Positions 26,188 to 33,990 of a stretch of 64,000 bases of DNA are shown one piece after another. Both the position numbers and the translations under genes were made by a program. This DNA comes from Pontibacillus salicampi (GTDB taxonomy: Bacteria; Bacillota; Bacilli; Bacillales; BH030062): positions 248,001 to 312,000 of the forward strand of contig NZ_JBHLTP010000003.1 in NCBI RefSeq assembly GCF_042434395.1, given 5' to 3'. How positions within the stretch are numbered: the first letter of the stretch is position 1; each line of letters begins with the position of its first letter. The notes below the pieces were generated by a model. The model did not search any database. It saw only the letters and a program-made list of their open reading frames with translations, and was not told the origin of the DNA.

Positions 26188-26826
26188 TTGCTAGATCCTG
26201 CATTAGAGCAGTACTTAACTCAAACGATTGATTCTAAAGATAGTTTAACGATGGAACTGGAAGCATATGCGAAAGAAAATCACGTTCCCATTATGGACCC
26301 CTTAGGCATGGAGTTTGTACAGCAAATGATTCGTTTAAAAGAGCCAGTACGTATTCTGGAAATAGGTACAGCTATTGGATACTCAGCCATTCAAATGGCA
26401 TACAGTAACCCAGATGTTCATATTACCACGATTGAACGTGATGAGGATCGGTATAATGAAGCAAGGCGTAATATTGCTCGCGCCCAATTAGAGAAGCGTA
26501 TTACGATTATCCAGGGGGATGCTTTAGAAGTGAGTGATACCGTTAAGGTACACGGACCTTTTGATATGCTGTTCATAGATGCCGCCAAAGGGCAATATCA
26601 GCGATTTTTTGAAACATATAAACCAATGCTAGAAGACAATGGCTTTATTCTATCCGACAATGTATTATTTAAAGGATATGTTGCCAATCATTCAGCAGAT
26701 GGTTCCAATACAGCTAAGATTGCAAGTAAGATAAGAAGCTATAATGACTGGCTTTTAGCACATCCTCAATTCAAAACAACCATCATGCCCATTGGTGATG
26801 GTATTGCCTTAAGCGTCAAGAGATGA
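26188..26826 (+). CDS. trmR: tRNA 5-hydroxyuridine methyltransferase TrmR (YrrM)
   Basis: 212 residues. A SAM-dependent O-methyltransferase of the COMT-like group with motif I EIGTAIGYS (58-66), acidic ERDEDRY, and the metal-site DAAKGQY and LSDNVLFKG segments. B. subtilis TrmR (YrrM) makes mo5U34 in tRNA from ho5U. Start is TTG at 26188, with AAGGAGG at 26174-26180. In B. subtilis the hydroxylation genes trhP1/trhP2 follow immediately. They are missing here, so the hydroxyl must come from genes elsewhere or from the oxygen-dependent TrhO route. Confidence 0.9.
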   Translation: MLDPALEQYLTQTIDSKDSLTMELEAYAKENHVPIMDPLGMEFVQQMIRLKEPVRILEIGTAIGYSAIQMAYSNPDVHITTIERDEDRYNEARRNIARAQLEKRITIIQGDALEVSDTVKVHGPFDMLFIDAAKGQYQRFFETYKPMLEDNGFILSDNVLFKGYVANHSADGSNTAKIASKIRSYNDWLLAHPQFKTTIMPIGDGIALSVKR

Positions 26827-27176
26827 AGCTTATGACTAAGCAACAGGGTCGTTCTGCTACTAGTAGCATCTAGTGTAAGTAAATCAGATAAGTACAGCTA
26901 GCATATCCTTTTTCTTTCTGGGTTTAGTGACTGCCTATGATGAGCATACTCATATAGCAACGATACAACGGGGATCTTTCATACAGGAAGAGGTAAAACG
27001 ACTTTTAGGTTTATTTCGATTGGTTCCCTAAAGTCGTGACCTGCAGTTTGGGATTCATACAGAATTATATACAGCACAATTCCCTTCTCATCAATAGAAT
27101 AGCAAAGGCAAAGGTTAACCAGTCTTCCCATATACACCAAGATAAAAAGCAATTAAGAAAGGAGACGCAAATAATA
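26827..27176 (+). other. 350-base gap where trhP1/trhP2 would be; orphan open frame 26879-27031
   Basis: A frame open for 50 codons (26879-27031, stop TAA) reads FFFLGLVTAYDEHTHIATIQ then GSFIQEEVKRLLGLFRLVP. It looks protein-like but has no start with a ribosome site. A short ATG frame (26832) ends just before it in another frame. It could be a decayed gene or chance. A loose hairpin, CGACTTTTAGG/CCTAAAGTCG (26999-27036), overlaps its end. Confidence 0.25.
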
Positions 27177-27815
27177 ATGAGTGAGAAGCCTGTAGTAATA
27201 GGAGTAGCCGGAGGTACTGGTTCAGGAAAAACCACGGTAACAAGATCTATTATTCAACAATTTACAGACAAGACAATCCTAATGTTGGAACAGGATTTTT
27301 ATTATAAAGATCAAAGTCATCTTCCTTTCGAGGAACGGTTATCGACAAATTATGATCATCCATTGGCGTTTGATAATGACTTATTGATAGAACACCTAAA
27401 GAAGTTAATCGATAGAGAGGCAATAGAAAAGCCAGTTTATGATTATAAGCTGCACACTCGTTCAGAGGAAGTTATCCATACAGAACCGAAAGATGTCATC
27501 ATTGTAGAAGGCATCATGGTGTTAGAGGATGAACGTCTGAGAGACTTAATGGATATCAAAGTGTTTGTAGATACAGACGCTGATGTGCGCATCATTCGCA
27601 GACTATTACGTGATATTAAAGAAAGAGGAAGAACCATAGACTCGGTTATTGAACAATACGTCAATGTAGTTCGTCCAATGCACCTTCAATTCGTAGAGCC
27701 TACAAAGCGTTATTCGGATATCATCATTCCTGAAGGTGGCCAAAATCATGTAGCCATCGATCTCATGGCAGCTAAGATTAAGACCATTCTAGAAGAAAAA
27801 ACCTATTCTAACTAG
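27177..27815 (+). CDS. udk: uridine/cytidine kinase
   Basis: 212 residues. Phosphorylates uridine and cytidine with GTP or ATP (pyrimidine salvage). P-loop GGTGSGKT at 12-19, YDHPLAFDND and PIYDYKLHTRS-like segment (VYDYKLHTRS) near 85, then a lid region RDIKERGRTIDSV. Start taken at ATG 27177; the AAAGGAG site is 12 bases upstream, rather far. Upstream in-frame extension to 27036 has no family support. A weak hairpin terminator follows before greA. Confidence 0.96.
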   Translation: MSEKPVVIGVAGGTGSGKTTVTRSIIQQFTDKTILMLEQDFYYKDQSHLPFEERLSTNYDHPLAFDNDLLIEHLKKLIDREAIEKPVYDYKLHTRSEEVIHTEPKDVIIVEGIMVLEDERLRDLMDIKVFVDTDADVRIIRRLLRDIKERGRTIDSVIEQYVNVVRPMHLQFVEPTKRYSDIIIPEGGQNHVAIDLMAAKIKTILEEKTYSN

Positions 27816-27925
27816 GTAAAAAGCCTGCTGATTAGTAAAAAGATATTGAAAAGAATCCGAAAATCTGCCATTATATGTGGTAGTAGTTCTAGAAGACCAA
27901 TTTGCTATATAAAATGGAATACACG

Positions 27926-27960
27926 TAAAAATGAGCGCACATAAAGTGCCGCTCATTTTT
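27926..27960 (+). terminator. terminator between udk and greA
   Basis: AAAAATGAGCG with CGCTCATTTTT around a loop that contains a small bulge. Confidence 0.8.
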
Positions 27961-28009
27961 ATATAGGGATTGGAGACTCTTTCGTAGAAGTTAAGGAGTG
28001 AATGTCAAA

Positions 28010-28486
28010 ATGAGTGAAGAAAAAAACTATTATATGACTGAAGAAGGGAAGCAGAAGCTAGAAGATGAACTGCATTACCTTAAAACAGAAAAGCGCCAAG
28101 AGGTAGTAGAACGTATTAAAATTGCTCGTGGATTCGGGGATCTTTCAGAGAACTCTGAGTATGATGCAGCAAAAGACGAGCAGGCTTTTGTAGAGTCCCG
28201 TATCTCTCACGTTGAAAATATGATTCGTAACGCAGTCATAATTGAGAATGATACTGGAAATAGCAATGAAGTACAATTGGGTAAATCAGTAACATTCCAA
28301 GAGCTGCCAGAAGGCGATGAGGAAACGTACACAATCGTCGGTAGTGCTGAAGCAGATCCATTCGAAGGTAAAATTTCTAATGAATCTCCAATGGCGAAAA
28401 GCCTAATTGGCCATGAAATTGGAGAACAAGTAACAGTGGCTACACCAGGTGGCGACATTGAAGTGAAAATTATCAAAGTACAATAG
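28010..28486 (+). CDS. greA: transcript cleavage factor GreA
   Basis: 158 residues. Rescues backtracked RNA polymerase. N-terminal coiled coil with the acidic tip GDLSENSEYDAAKDEQA, then a C-terminal FKBP-like domain (AEADPFEGKISNESPMAKSLIGH). ATG at 28010 preferred over GTG 27998, which lies in the TAAGGAG site itself. Own terminator follows. Confidence 0.97.
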   Translation: MSEEKNYYMTEEGKQKLEDELHYLKTEKRQEVVERIKIARGFGDLSENSEYDAAKDEQAFVESRISHVENMIRNAVIIENDTGNSNEVQLGKSVTFQELPEGDEETYTIVGSAEADPFEGKISNESPMAKSLIGHEIGEQVTVATPGGDIEVKIIKVQ

Positions 28487-28494
28487 AAACTAAG

Positions 28495-28534
28495 AAAACA
28501 GCAGGCTGTGTTTAAACAGGCTGCTGTTTTTTTT
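28495..28534 (+). terminator. greA terminator
   Basis: AAAACAGCAG (28495-28504) with CTGCTGTTTT (28521-28530), an inner CTGT/ACAG pair, and a T-run to 28534. Confidence 0.92.
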
Positions 28535-28630
28535 GAACAATAACCAATCTAGGTAACGATGCTTTTCCTGCTGCAAGATTGGTTTACCAGCTCTTCTTCC
28601 CGGACATAATGGAGGAGGAGGTGAGGTGTG

Positions 28631-30352
28631 ATGAAGAAAAGAAGGGCAATAGTCATTGCCTGTATCGTTTTTATAGGCTTTAGTGTGTTATTTACTCGGT
28701 TAGCAATTATACAGTTATGGAAAACAGAAAGCTTCGGACTTTCCAACATTAACTTATTAGAAGCCAGTGTAGCACAACGTTCAGAACAAATTACGATTTC
28801 TGATGGAAGAGGTACAATGGTGGACCGAAATAATATCCCCATTTCTCACCCTACCGCACAAGATGTCGTGTTTTTCCCTTTCTTAAAAGATATTGATTTC
28901 CCTTCAGGAGAGATTGCTTCTGTGTTAAGCATAGATGAGTATTCGCTTCAATCTTATTTGCAGAACGCTGAGCAGCCCTTCTACATAACGGATATGATAG
29001 ATCAGGAGCTTACCGAAGAAGCATTTAAACGAATTCAGGACATGCGTTATCCTGGTGTGTATGCCGTTCAAAGGCAATTAACAGATGATCCCGTAAGTGC
29101 ATCTCATTTTATTGGTCTTGTCAGAGAGCAGGCAAGTGAACAAGAAATACAGAAAATGGGGCTTTCTGGCATTCAGAAGGCATTTGAACCGTTTTTAGAG
29201 CCTGAGGGTGACGAAAAGCTAATCTACCATGTGGATGGGCACGGAGAGCCTATGTTTGGCCTGAACGTAAAATACCAAGGGTTACAGGACGCATTTTATC
29301 CCGTTCAGCTCAAAACTACAATACACATGCCATTCCAGGAAGAGGCCGAAGCGGTAATGGATGAGCATCAAATATCCAAAGGCGCAGTGATAATCTTGGA
29401 CGTACAAAGTCGCGATGTATTAACTATGGTTAGTAGACCAGCTATTGACTATACAAATCCATACAAGAACATAGATGATCCCCACGATGATACACTGCAC
29501 AACTATGCATTAAAAGCTACTATGCCAGGCTCTATATTCAAGACTCTTATCACCTCAGCAGCTTTAGAGCATCCGACAATAAATGTGTATAGGCAGTATG
29601 ATTGTGATATTGGAATAAATGGAAGAGAAGCATCCAGGGAGCTTGGGATGCTTAGCTTTGAAGAGAGTTTTGCAAGAAGCTGTAATAATACTTTTGTAGA
29701 ATTAGCTAAGGAAATGATGGAGAAAAATCCTGCTATTTTGGACCACTATGCAGCTAAATTAGGATTAAATGAAACAGTGGGCTGGGAAGGAAATCTTTAT
29801 CATTTTCAGGATTTTGAACAGTTTCCGGAAGAAGAGACAAATAAAATGTGGGCAAGCGAAGAACATAAGAAAGATGACAATATGATTGCTCACACAGCTA
29901 TTGGACAGCAAAATGTTAGATGGACACCACTATCTGTTGTAAATATGATGGCGACCATTGCTGATGATGGTATTAAAAAGCAAGTGAGAGGAGTTTCGCG
30001 CATTTTATACCAAAATGGTGCCACCATGAAGGTGTTTGAGGAACAGCTGGATAACGATAATCGGATTTCAGCTTATAATGCATTAAAATTAAAGGAATTA
30101 TTGTATCAAGTTACAGAACATCCACAAGGAACAGGCAAAGCGTTAAAGGGTCTCGAAGTGGCTGGTAAATCTGGAACAGCCGAAGATGACGGTGCAAGTA
30201 ACGATTATCATTGGTTTGCCGGCTTCTTTCCTTATGAGCAACCAAGGTACGCCATGGTGGTATTGGATTTACAGTCCACTTCCCAAATACCGACCTATAA
30301 TGTATTTCGTGATATGGTGGAATTTATTTATGCTAACGACCAGACCTTCTAA
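28631..30352 (+). CDS. pbpI: class B penicillin-binding protein (PbpI/PBP4b, YrrR-like)
   Basis: 573 residues. A transpeptidase with one N-terminal membrane helix (about 5-25), a dimerisation domain, and the penicillin-binding domain with S301-x-x-K304 (PGSIFKT), SxN at S350 (SCNN), and KSGT from K513. All three active-site motifs are intact. In B. subtilis pbpI follows greA and is sporulation-linked (sigma-F), which suggests a similar time of use. The ATG at 28631 has AGGAGGTGA 7-8 bases upstream. Its last codons form part of a terminator hairpin. Confidence 0.92.
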   Translation: MKKRRAIVIACIVFIGFSVLFTRLAIIQLWKTESFGLSNINLLEASVAQRSEQITISDGRGTMVDRNNIPISHPTAQDVVFFPFLKDIDFPSGEIASVLSIDEYSLQSYLQNAEQPFYITDMIDQELTEEAFKRIQDMRYPGVYAVQRQLTDDPVSASHFIGLVREQASEQEIQKMGLSGIQKAFEPFLEPEGDEKLIYHVDGHGEPMFGLNVKYQGLQDAFYPVQLKTTIHMPFQEEAEAVMDEHQISKGAVIILDVQSRDVLTMVSRPAIDYTNPYKNIDDPHDDTLHNYALKATMPGSIFKTLITSAALEHPTINVYRQYDCDIGINGREASRELGMLSFEESFARSCNNTFVELAKEMMEKNPAILDHYAAKLGLNETVGWEGNLYHFQDFEQFPEEETNKMWASEEHKKDDNMIAHTAIGQQNVRWTPLSVVNMMATIADDGIKKQVRGVSRILYQNGATMKVFEEQLDNDNRISAYNALKLKELLYQVTEHPQGTGKALKGLEVAGKSGTAEDDGASNDYHWFAGFFPYEQPRYAMVVLDLQSTSQIPTYNVFRDMVEFIYANDQTF

Positions 30353-30374
30353 GCTAACAAGAAGGTCCTTTTTT
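30343..30374 (+). terminator. terminator embedded in the 3' ends of pbpI and the KTSC gene
   Basis: GACCTTCT (30343-30350) pairs with AGAAGGTC (30360-30367), followed by CTTTTTT. The left arm includes the last pbpI codons; the right arm lies within the coding sequence of the opposite-strand gene. Confidence 0.85.
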
Positions 30375-30597
30375 CATGAACAAAGGAAGGGTATTTAATT
30401 TGGAAGTGTTCGTGTATTAATGTTTCCTTATCGGTGGAGAGAAGCAGTTCAAAAATTTTATGCTCTTCTATTGGGCATATTTCAAGCATAGAGCCATCTA
30501 AGTAAAAAACTATTAACAGTTGGGATGAACGGTCATATCCAATTTTCTCGAATGTGAACAGCCCCCATTTTTTGCGATCAAATGTCGTCACCTTCAT
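30349..30597 (-). CDS. KTSC-domain-like small protein
   Basis: 82 residues from the ATG at 30597, with AAAGGAGG 8 bases upstream; a longer frame to 30645 lacks a site. The pattern IGYD..SQLLIVFYLDGS..EI..I.EHKIFELLLS.DK and ending in IKYPS fits the KTSC fold, a short beta-sheet domain of unknown function sometimes fused to nucleases or tRNA synthetases. Hydrophilic and cytoplasmic. Convergent with pbpI, with the two stop codons overlapping. Confidence 0.6.
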   Translation of the reverse strand: MKVTTFDRKKWGLFTFEKIGYDRSSQLLIVFYLDGSMLEICPIEEHKIFELLLSTDKETLIHEHFQIKYPSFVHEKRTFLLA

Positions 30598-30917
30598 ATG
30601 CCATTCCTCCTTTACGGAAAAGTAGTAATCTATATAGTTAGACAAATTTCAGAAAATTCCTTCTTTTAACTAGTAGTATAATTATACTAATGTGTATTTG
30701 CAACTAATAGACTTGGAGGTAGATACATCAGTCATCCTTCCCATATAGTTTTATGTTTGGCATAATAGGATAGAACGTACTGGCTAGTATCTAAGAAATA
30801 GTTTTATGCGCTTTAGTTGTTTTATTTTAGATAGAACTGTTCAAGTAAAGAAACAAGTAAGTATATTAGAATGTATCAACGACTGATTTCTATAAGTAAA
30901 ACATGAAAGAAGAAGCA

Positions 30918-30946
30918 TTGGTTACGCGTGTAGCCCATAGTATAAT
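30918..30946 (+). promoter_or_regulatory. candidate promoter of yrrS-mtnN-yrhC
   Basis: TTGGTT (30918-30923), 17 bases, TATAAT (30941-30946). It leaves a leader of only about 16 bases before yrrS. The rest of the 30646-30917 gap holds another TATAAT near 30683 and no gene. Confidence 0.55.
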
Positions 30947-30968
30947 GGACTTAAGGAGGAGTGGAACG

Positions 30969-31625
30969 ATGAGTGATGAATCCAGAGTACATCGTTATGA
31001 TAAACGTCGAAAGAATACAAAAGTTATTACCAATTTAGGTGTAGCAGGAGGGCTGTTAGCAGTCGCATTACTGCTAATTATTCTGCTTCCATTTGGAGGG
31101 AATGGTTCGCCAGCAGCTTCAGACCAAACAGAAGAGCAGGACGAGCAACCAAGTGAAGAGGATACTAATGACCAGTCGGAACAATCGGATGAGACTGAGG
31201 GAGACAATTCACAAGAAGAAGACAATGCTTCACAGGATAAAGAAGAAAGCAGTAATGAGGAAGAAAATGCAGAGGAAGATATTAAAATCTCTCAGTCAGA
31301 TGATGAGAATGTAAAAGAGGTAAGAACAAAGGATTGGGAGCCAGTGCCTACACAGCAATCCAATCATGGTTCTATTCTTCAGCAAGGTTCAAAGGACTGG
31401 GAAGAGATGGAGCAAGCATTTAGTAAAGCTACTGGTATCAGTAAAGACAACATGATTAATTGGTGGTCTTCGCGATGGAAAGACAATCAGAGCGTAGTCG
31501 GTACCATCTCTGATCAATCTAAAACGAATCATTACAAAGTGTATGCTGAGTGGGTGGAAGGGAAAGGCTGGAAACCTGTAAAAGTAGAAGTGCTAAAACA
31601 AAATGACGCTCCAACATACAATTAA
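30969..31625 (+). CDS. YrrS-like membrane-anchored protein (DUF1510)
   Basis: 218 residues from the ATG at 30969 (AAGGAGG at 30953-30959). A basic N-terminus, one membrane helix (about 25-45), a long acidic Glu/Ser/Asp/Gln-rich linker (about 50-115), and a folded extracellular C-terminal domain with KDWEPVPT, WWSSRW and a YAEWVEGKGWKPV ending. This matches YrrS, which in B. subtilis follows pbpI and is co-expressed with it. Function unknown; a role at the wall is likely from location. Confidence 0.85.
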   Translation: MSDESRVHRYDKRRKNTKVITNLGVAGGLLAVALLLIILLPFGGNGSPAASDQTEEQDEQPSEEDTNDQSEQSDETEGDNSQEEDNASQDKEESSNEEENAEEDIKISQSDDENVKEVRTKDWEPVPTQQSNHGSILQQGSKDWEEMEQAFSKATGISKDNMINWWSSRWKDNQSVVGTISDQSKTNHYKVYAEWVEGKGWKPVKVEVLKQNDAPTYN

Positions 31626-31655
31626 GAATAAAGAAGTGTAAAAGGGAGAGAGAGC

Positions 31656-32348
31656 ATGAGAATTGGTATAATTGGTGCAATGGATGAAGAAGTAGAAATT
31701 CTAAAGCATAATATGGATTTGGAAAAAGAAGAGCAAATTGCAAATTGCTCCTTCTATATAGGAACATTAGAAGGGAAAGATGTAGTCTTACTCAAGTCTG
31801 GCATTGGTAAGGTAAACGCCGCAATGGCTACTACTATTCTTCAGGAACGTTATCGCCCATCTCATATTATTAATACAGGTTCCGCTGGGGGCTTTGCTCA
31901 TGATTTACAGGTGGGAGATCTCGTTATCTCTTCTGAAGTACGTCACCATGACGTAGATGTTACAGCATTTCAGTATGAGTACGGACAAGTGCCGAATATG
32001 CCAGCTGCCTATATACCAGATGAAACGTTGGTAAGTTTGGCAGAGGAAGCGACTGCTGAAGTCCCTGCTATACATTGTAAGAGAGGGCTAATTGCTACTG
32101 GGGATTCATTTATGCAAGACCCAGTACGTGTTGAATTTGTAAGAGAGAAGTTTCCAACTTTGCAAGCAGCTGAGATGGAGGCTGCTGCAATTGCACAAGT
32201 TTGTGTACAATATAACACTCCGTTTGTTATTATCCGTTCCTTATCCGATATTGCTGGGAAGGAATCGAATGTCTCCTTTGATCAATACCTAGAAAAAGCA
32301 GCAAAAAATGCAGCTAGCCTTATTCAGCGTATGGTAACAAAGATGTAA
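31656..32348 (+). CDS. mtnN: 5'-methylthioadenosine/S-adenosylhomocysteine nucleosidase
   Basis: 230 residues. Hydrolyses MTA and SAH to free adenine (methionine salvage and methyl cycle). Conserved E12 (MDEEVE), the GIGKVNAA phosphate/ribose loop, GDSFM, MEAAAIAQV and D in RSLSDIAG are all present. In B. subtilis it lies between yrrT and mccA-mccB, which convert homocysteine to cysteine; none of these is here, and mtnN leads straight into yrhC. Confidence 0.96.
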   Translation: MRIGIIGAMDEEVEILKHNMDLEKEEQIANCSFYIGTLEGKDVVLLKSGIGKVNAAMATTILQERYRPSHIINTGSAGGFAHDLQVGDLVISSEVRHHDVDVTAFQYEYGQVPNMPAAYIPDETLVSLAEEATAEVPAIHCKRGLIATGDSFMQDPVRVEFVREKFPTLQAAEMEAAAIAQVCVQYNTPFVIIRSLSDIAGKESNVSFDQYLEKAAKNAASLIQRMVTKM

Positions 32349-32424
32349 ACGCTGCTACTAATAATTACCATCTAACCTAGCAATCATTCCATGTTATCAT
32401 GCTAATCAGGGGAGAGGTGATGAC

Positions 32425-32661
32425 GTGGAACAACTAACCAAACAATTACAGGGAAAAGTAGAAGACTATAAGCGATTTATTTTGACTTTAATTATCCTAA
32501 GTGTATATTTTTACATGGGAACTATCATTACAACGTTTATTCACCCAAGTGGCTATAACCTGCTTCTGTTAGGGATAACGATTGCAAGTATTGTAGCTGC
32601 TGGTGTATTTGTACAACGATGGCAGAAATTAAATAAACAGCTACATGAAATGGAAGCATAA
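32425..32661 (+). CDS. YrhC-like two-helix membrane protein
   Basis: 78 residues, GTG start at 32425 after GAGGTGA. Two predicted membrane helices (about 17-38 and 44-62) with short charged ends. Named from its place after mtnN, where B. subtilis has yrhC at the end of the mtnN-mccAB operon. Function unknown. Confidence 0.72.
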   Translation: MEQLTKQLQGKVEDYKRFILTLIILSVYFYMGTIITTFIHPSGYNLLLLGITIASIVAAGVFVQRWQKLNKQLHEMEA

Positions 32662-32691
32662 AAAGATGTCCAAAATAGGGCATCTTTTTTT
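32661..32691 (+). terminator. mtnN-yrhC terminator
   Basis: AAAAGATGTCC (32661-32671) pairs with GGGCATCTTTT (32678-32688), followed by Ts. Confidence 0.92.
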
Positions 32692-32830
32692 ATGGCTTTA
32701 CGGTGAGGAACGTTTCTTTGGTGCTTCCTTATATGGAAACCTTGTGCCCGAGTTCATGTTGATCTAGAAGCGGTAATGGAATTATCACGTAAGATTCAGT
32801 TTATTAACTTTCCATCAATAGGTACTATAT

Positions 32831-32857
32831 AAAAAGCTGCTGAGCTCCCAGCAGCTT
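32831..32857 (-). terminator. terminator of the YjcZ-like gene
   Basis: AAGCTGCTG (32834-32842) with CAGCAGCTT (32849-32857). The minus strand ends in a U-run, and the stem overlaps the stop codon. Confidence 0.88.
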
Positions 32858-33017
32858 ATCGGTAATACGAGCTATAGTAATAAAAACCACCAAAGACAAG
32901 TAATAGAATTAACAATACGACTAACAGTGCTAAAGCATAGCCGCCATAATATGGGCGATAGCCATAGGGTACTGGATAAGGGGTATAGGGGTAACATCCA
33001 TATCCCAAATAGCTCAA
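32856..33017 (-). CDS. Tyr-rich 53-aa membrane protein, YjcZ-like sporulation family
   Basis: Start TTG at 33017-33015 with AAGGAGG 7 bases upstream; stop TAA at 32858-32856. The N-terminal half is rich in Tyr, Pro and Gly (SYLGYGCYPYTPYPVPYGYR). It is followed by a single membrane helix (YALALLVVLLILLLVFGGF) and ends YYYSSYYR. The GGYALALLVVL arrangement recalls YjcZ-type small spore proteins; the Tyr-rich head recalls coat peptides. It lies next to sigK, itself the late mother-cell sigma factor. Exact family not proven. Confidence 0.7.
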   Translation of the reverse strand: MSYLGYGCYPYTPYPVPYGYRPYYGGYALALLVVLLILLLVFGGFYYYSSYYR

Positions 33018-33035
33018 TTTGCTCCCTCCTTAAAT

Positions 33036-33059
33036 ATATCATAGTTATAACCATGATAT
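33036..33059. repeat. 24-base palindrome upstream of the YjcZ-like gene
   Basis: Arms pair at 11 of 12 positions (ATATCATAGTTA and TAACCATGATAT; one A-C mismatch at 33043/33052). It sits 5 bases upstream of the ribosome site, so it could be an operator or form a leader hairpin. Confidence 0.75.
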
Positions 33060-33131
33060 GAGTGGAGCAGCAAAACGTTTGGGGAGGAGCCTAGTAGAAG
33101 AGAGTTTGATGAAAAAGAGTGCTGGTGTCTG

Positions 33132-33845
33132 TTAAGAGGAAGATTTTTGTTTTTCTTTTCGATAGAACTCATGAAAAATTTTCATTAAAGCTCGTTTTTC
33201 AATGCGAGAAACATAGCTTCTGGAAATGCCTAATTTTTTTGCTATTTCTCTTTGGGTTAGTTCATCTTTCAGACCCAGTCCGTATCTTCCAATTATTACT
33301 TCTTTCTCTCGTTTATCTAAAATTTGTAAGTATTCCTGTATCTTCTCCACTTCCATATTTAATTGAATTAACTCCACTACATCAGCGTTTTCTGCCTTTA
33401 AGATATCAATGAGACTAATCTCATTCCCTTCTTTGTCCTGACCAATTGGATCCTGAAGAGAGACATCCTTTTTCGTTTTTTTCAACGCCCTTAGATGCAT
33501 CAATATTTCATTTTCTATACACCTTGCTGCGTACGTAGCTAATTTCGTACCCTTCCCTGGTGAAAAGCTCTCAATGCCTTTAATCAAGCCAATTGTTCCA
33601 ATAGAAATTAAATCCTCATTATCCTCGCCGGTGTTTTCAAATTTCTTTACGATATGTGCAACTAAACGAAGGTTGTGTTCAATCAATTTGTTTCTGGCAT
33701 CTTCATCACCGTTTTGCATATCCTCTAAACATTTAGCTTCTTCTTCTGGACTAAGAGGTTGTGGGAAGGCATGATTTTTTACATAGGATACAAAAAATAT
33801 CGTTTCTTTGAAGAGATATACCAGAGCAGACAACAAAGTGGACAA
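33132..33845 (-). CDS. sigK: RNA polymerase sigma-K (pro-sigma-K), uninterrupted
   Basis: 237 residues from TTG at 33845, with GGAGG 8 bases upstream. This gives a 20-residue hydrophobic pro-sequence ending FFVS before YVKN, the same length and processing point as B. subtilis pro-sigma-K. Regions 2 (NLRLVAHIVKKF, DLISIGTIGLIKGIESF, YAARCIENEIL) and 4 (LTQREIAKKLGISRSYVSRIEKRAL) are complete. The gene is continuous: in B. subtilis the skin element splits it. It drives late mother-cell genes (coat, lysis). A longer GTG start (33860) would place the ribosome site inside the gene and is less likely. Confidence 0.95.
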   Translation of the reverse strand: MSTLLSALVYLFKETIFFVSYVKNHAFPQPLSPEEEAKCLEDMQNGDEDARNKLIEHNLRLVAHIVKKFENTGEDNEDLISIGTIGLIKGIESFSPGKGTKLATYAARCIENEILMHLRALKKTKKDVSLQDPIGQDKEGNEISLIDILKAENADVVELIQLNMEVEKIQEYLQILDKREKEVIIGRYGLGLKDELTQREIAKKLGISRSYVSRIEKRALMKIFHEFYRKEKQKSSS

Positions 33846-33869
33846 CGCATGCACCTCCACATAGGTCTT

Positions 33870-33883
33870 TAGGCAATTGCCTA
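33870..33883. repeat. 14-base perfect palindrome upstream of sigK
   Basis: TAGGCAATTGCCTA, 11 bases upstream of the sigK ribosome site. Loop-less, so more like a dimeric protein site than an RNA hairpin. No regulator identified. Confidence 0.65.
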
Positions 33884-33951
33884 TATAGTCACCTTATGCG
33901 AGATATTAAGAATTGTGTCTGTCCTTGTGAAAAAGAGGAGGATACCAATGA

Positions 33952-33986
33952 AAAAAACCTGACACAACGGGGTGTCAGGTTTTTTA
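33952..33986. terminator. mrp operon terminator
   Basis: AAAAACCTGACAC and GTGTCAGGTTTTT pair fully around a short loop, with U-runs on both strands. It ends the mrp operon on the minus strand. Confidence 0.92.
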
Positions 33987-33990
33987 ATCT

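Noticed and set aside
27036..27176. N-terminal extension of udk to 27036
   Set aside because: 47 extra residues have no counterpart in the family and no site; ATG 27177 matches known Udk starts.
32872..33054. 60-codon minus frame over the YjcZ-like gene
   Set aside because: Shadow in another frame; the true frame (32856-33017) has the ribosome site and family-like sequence.
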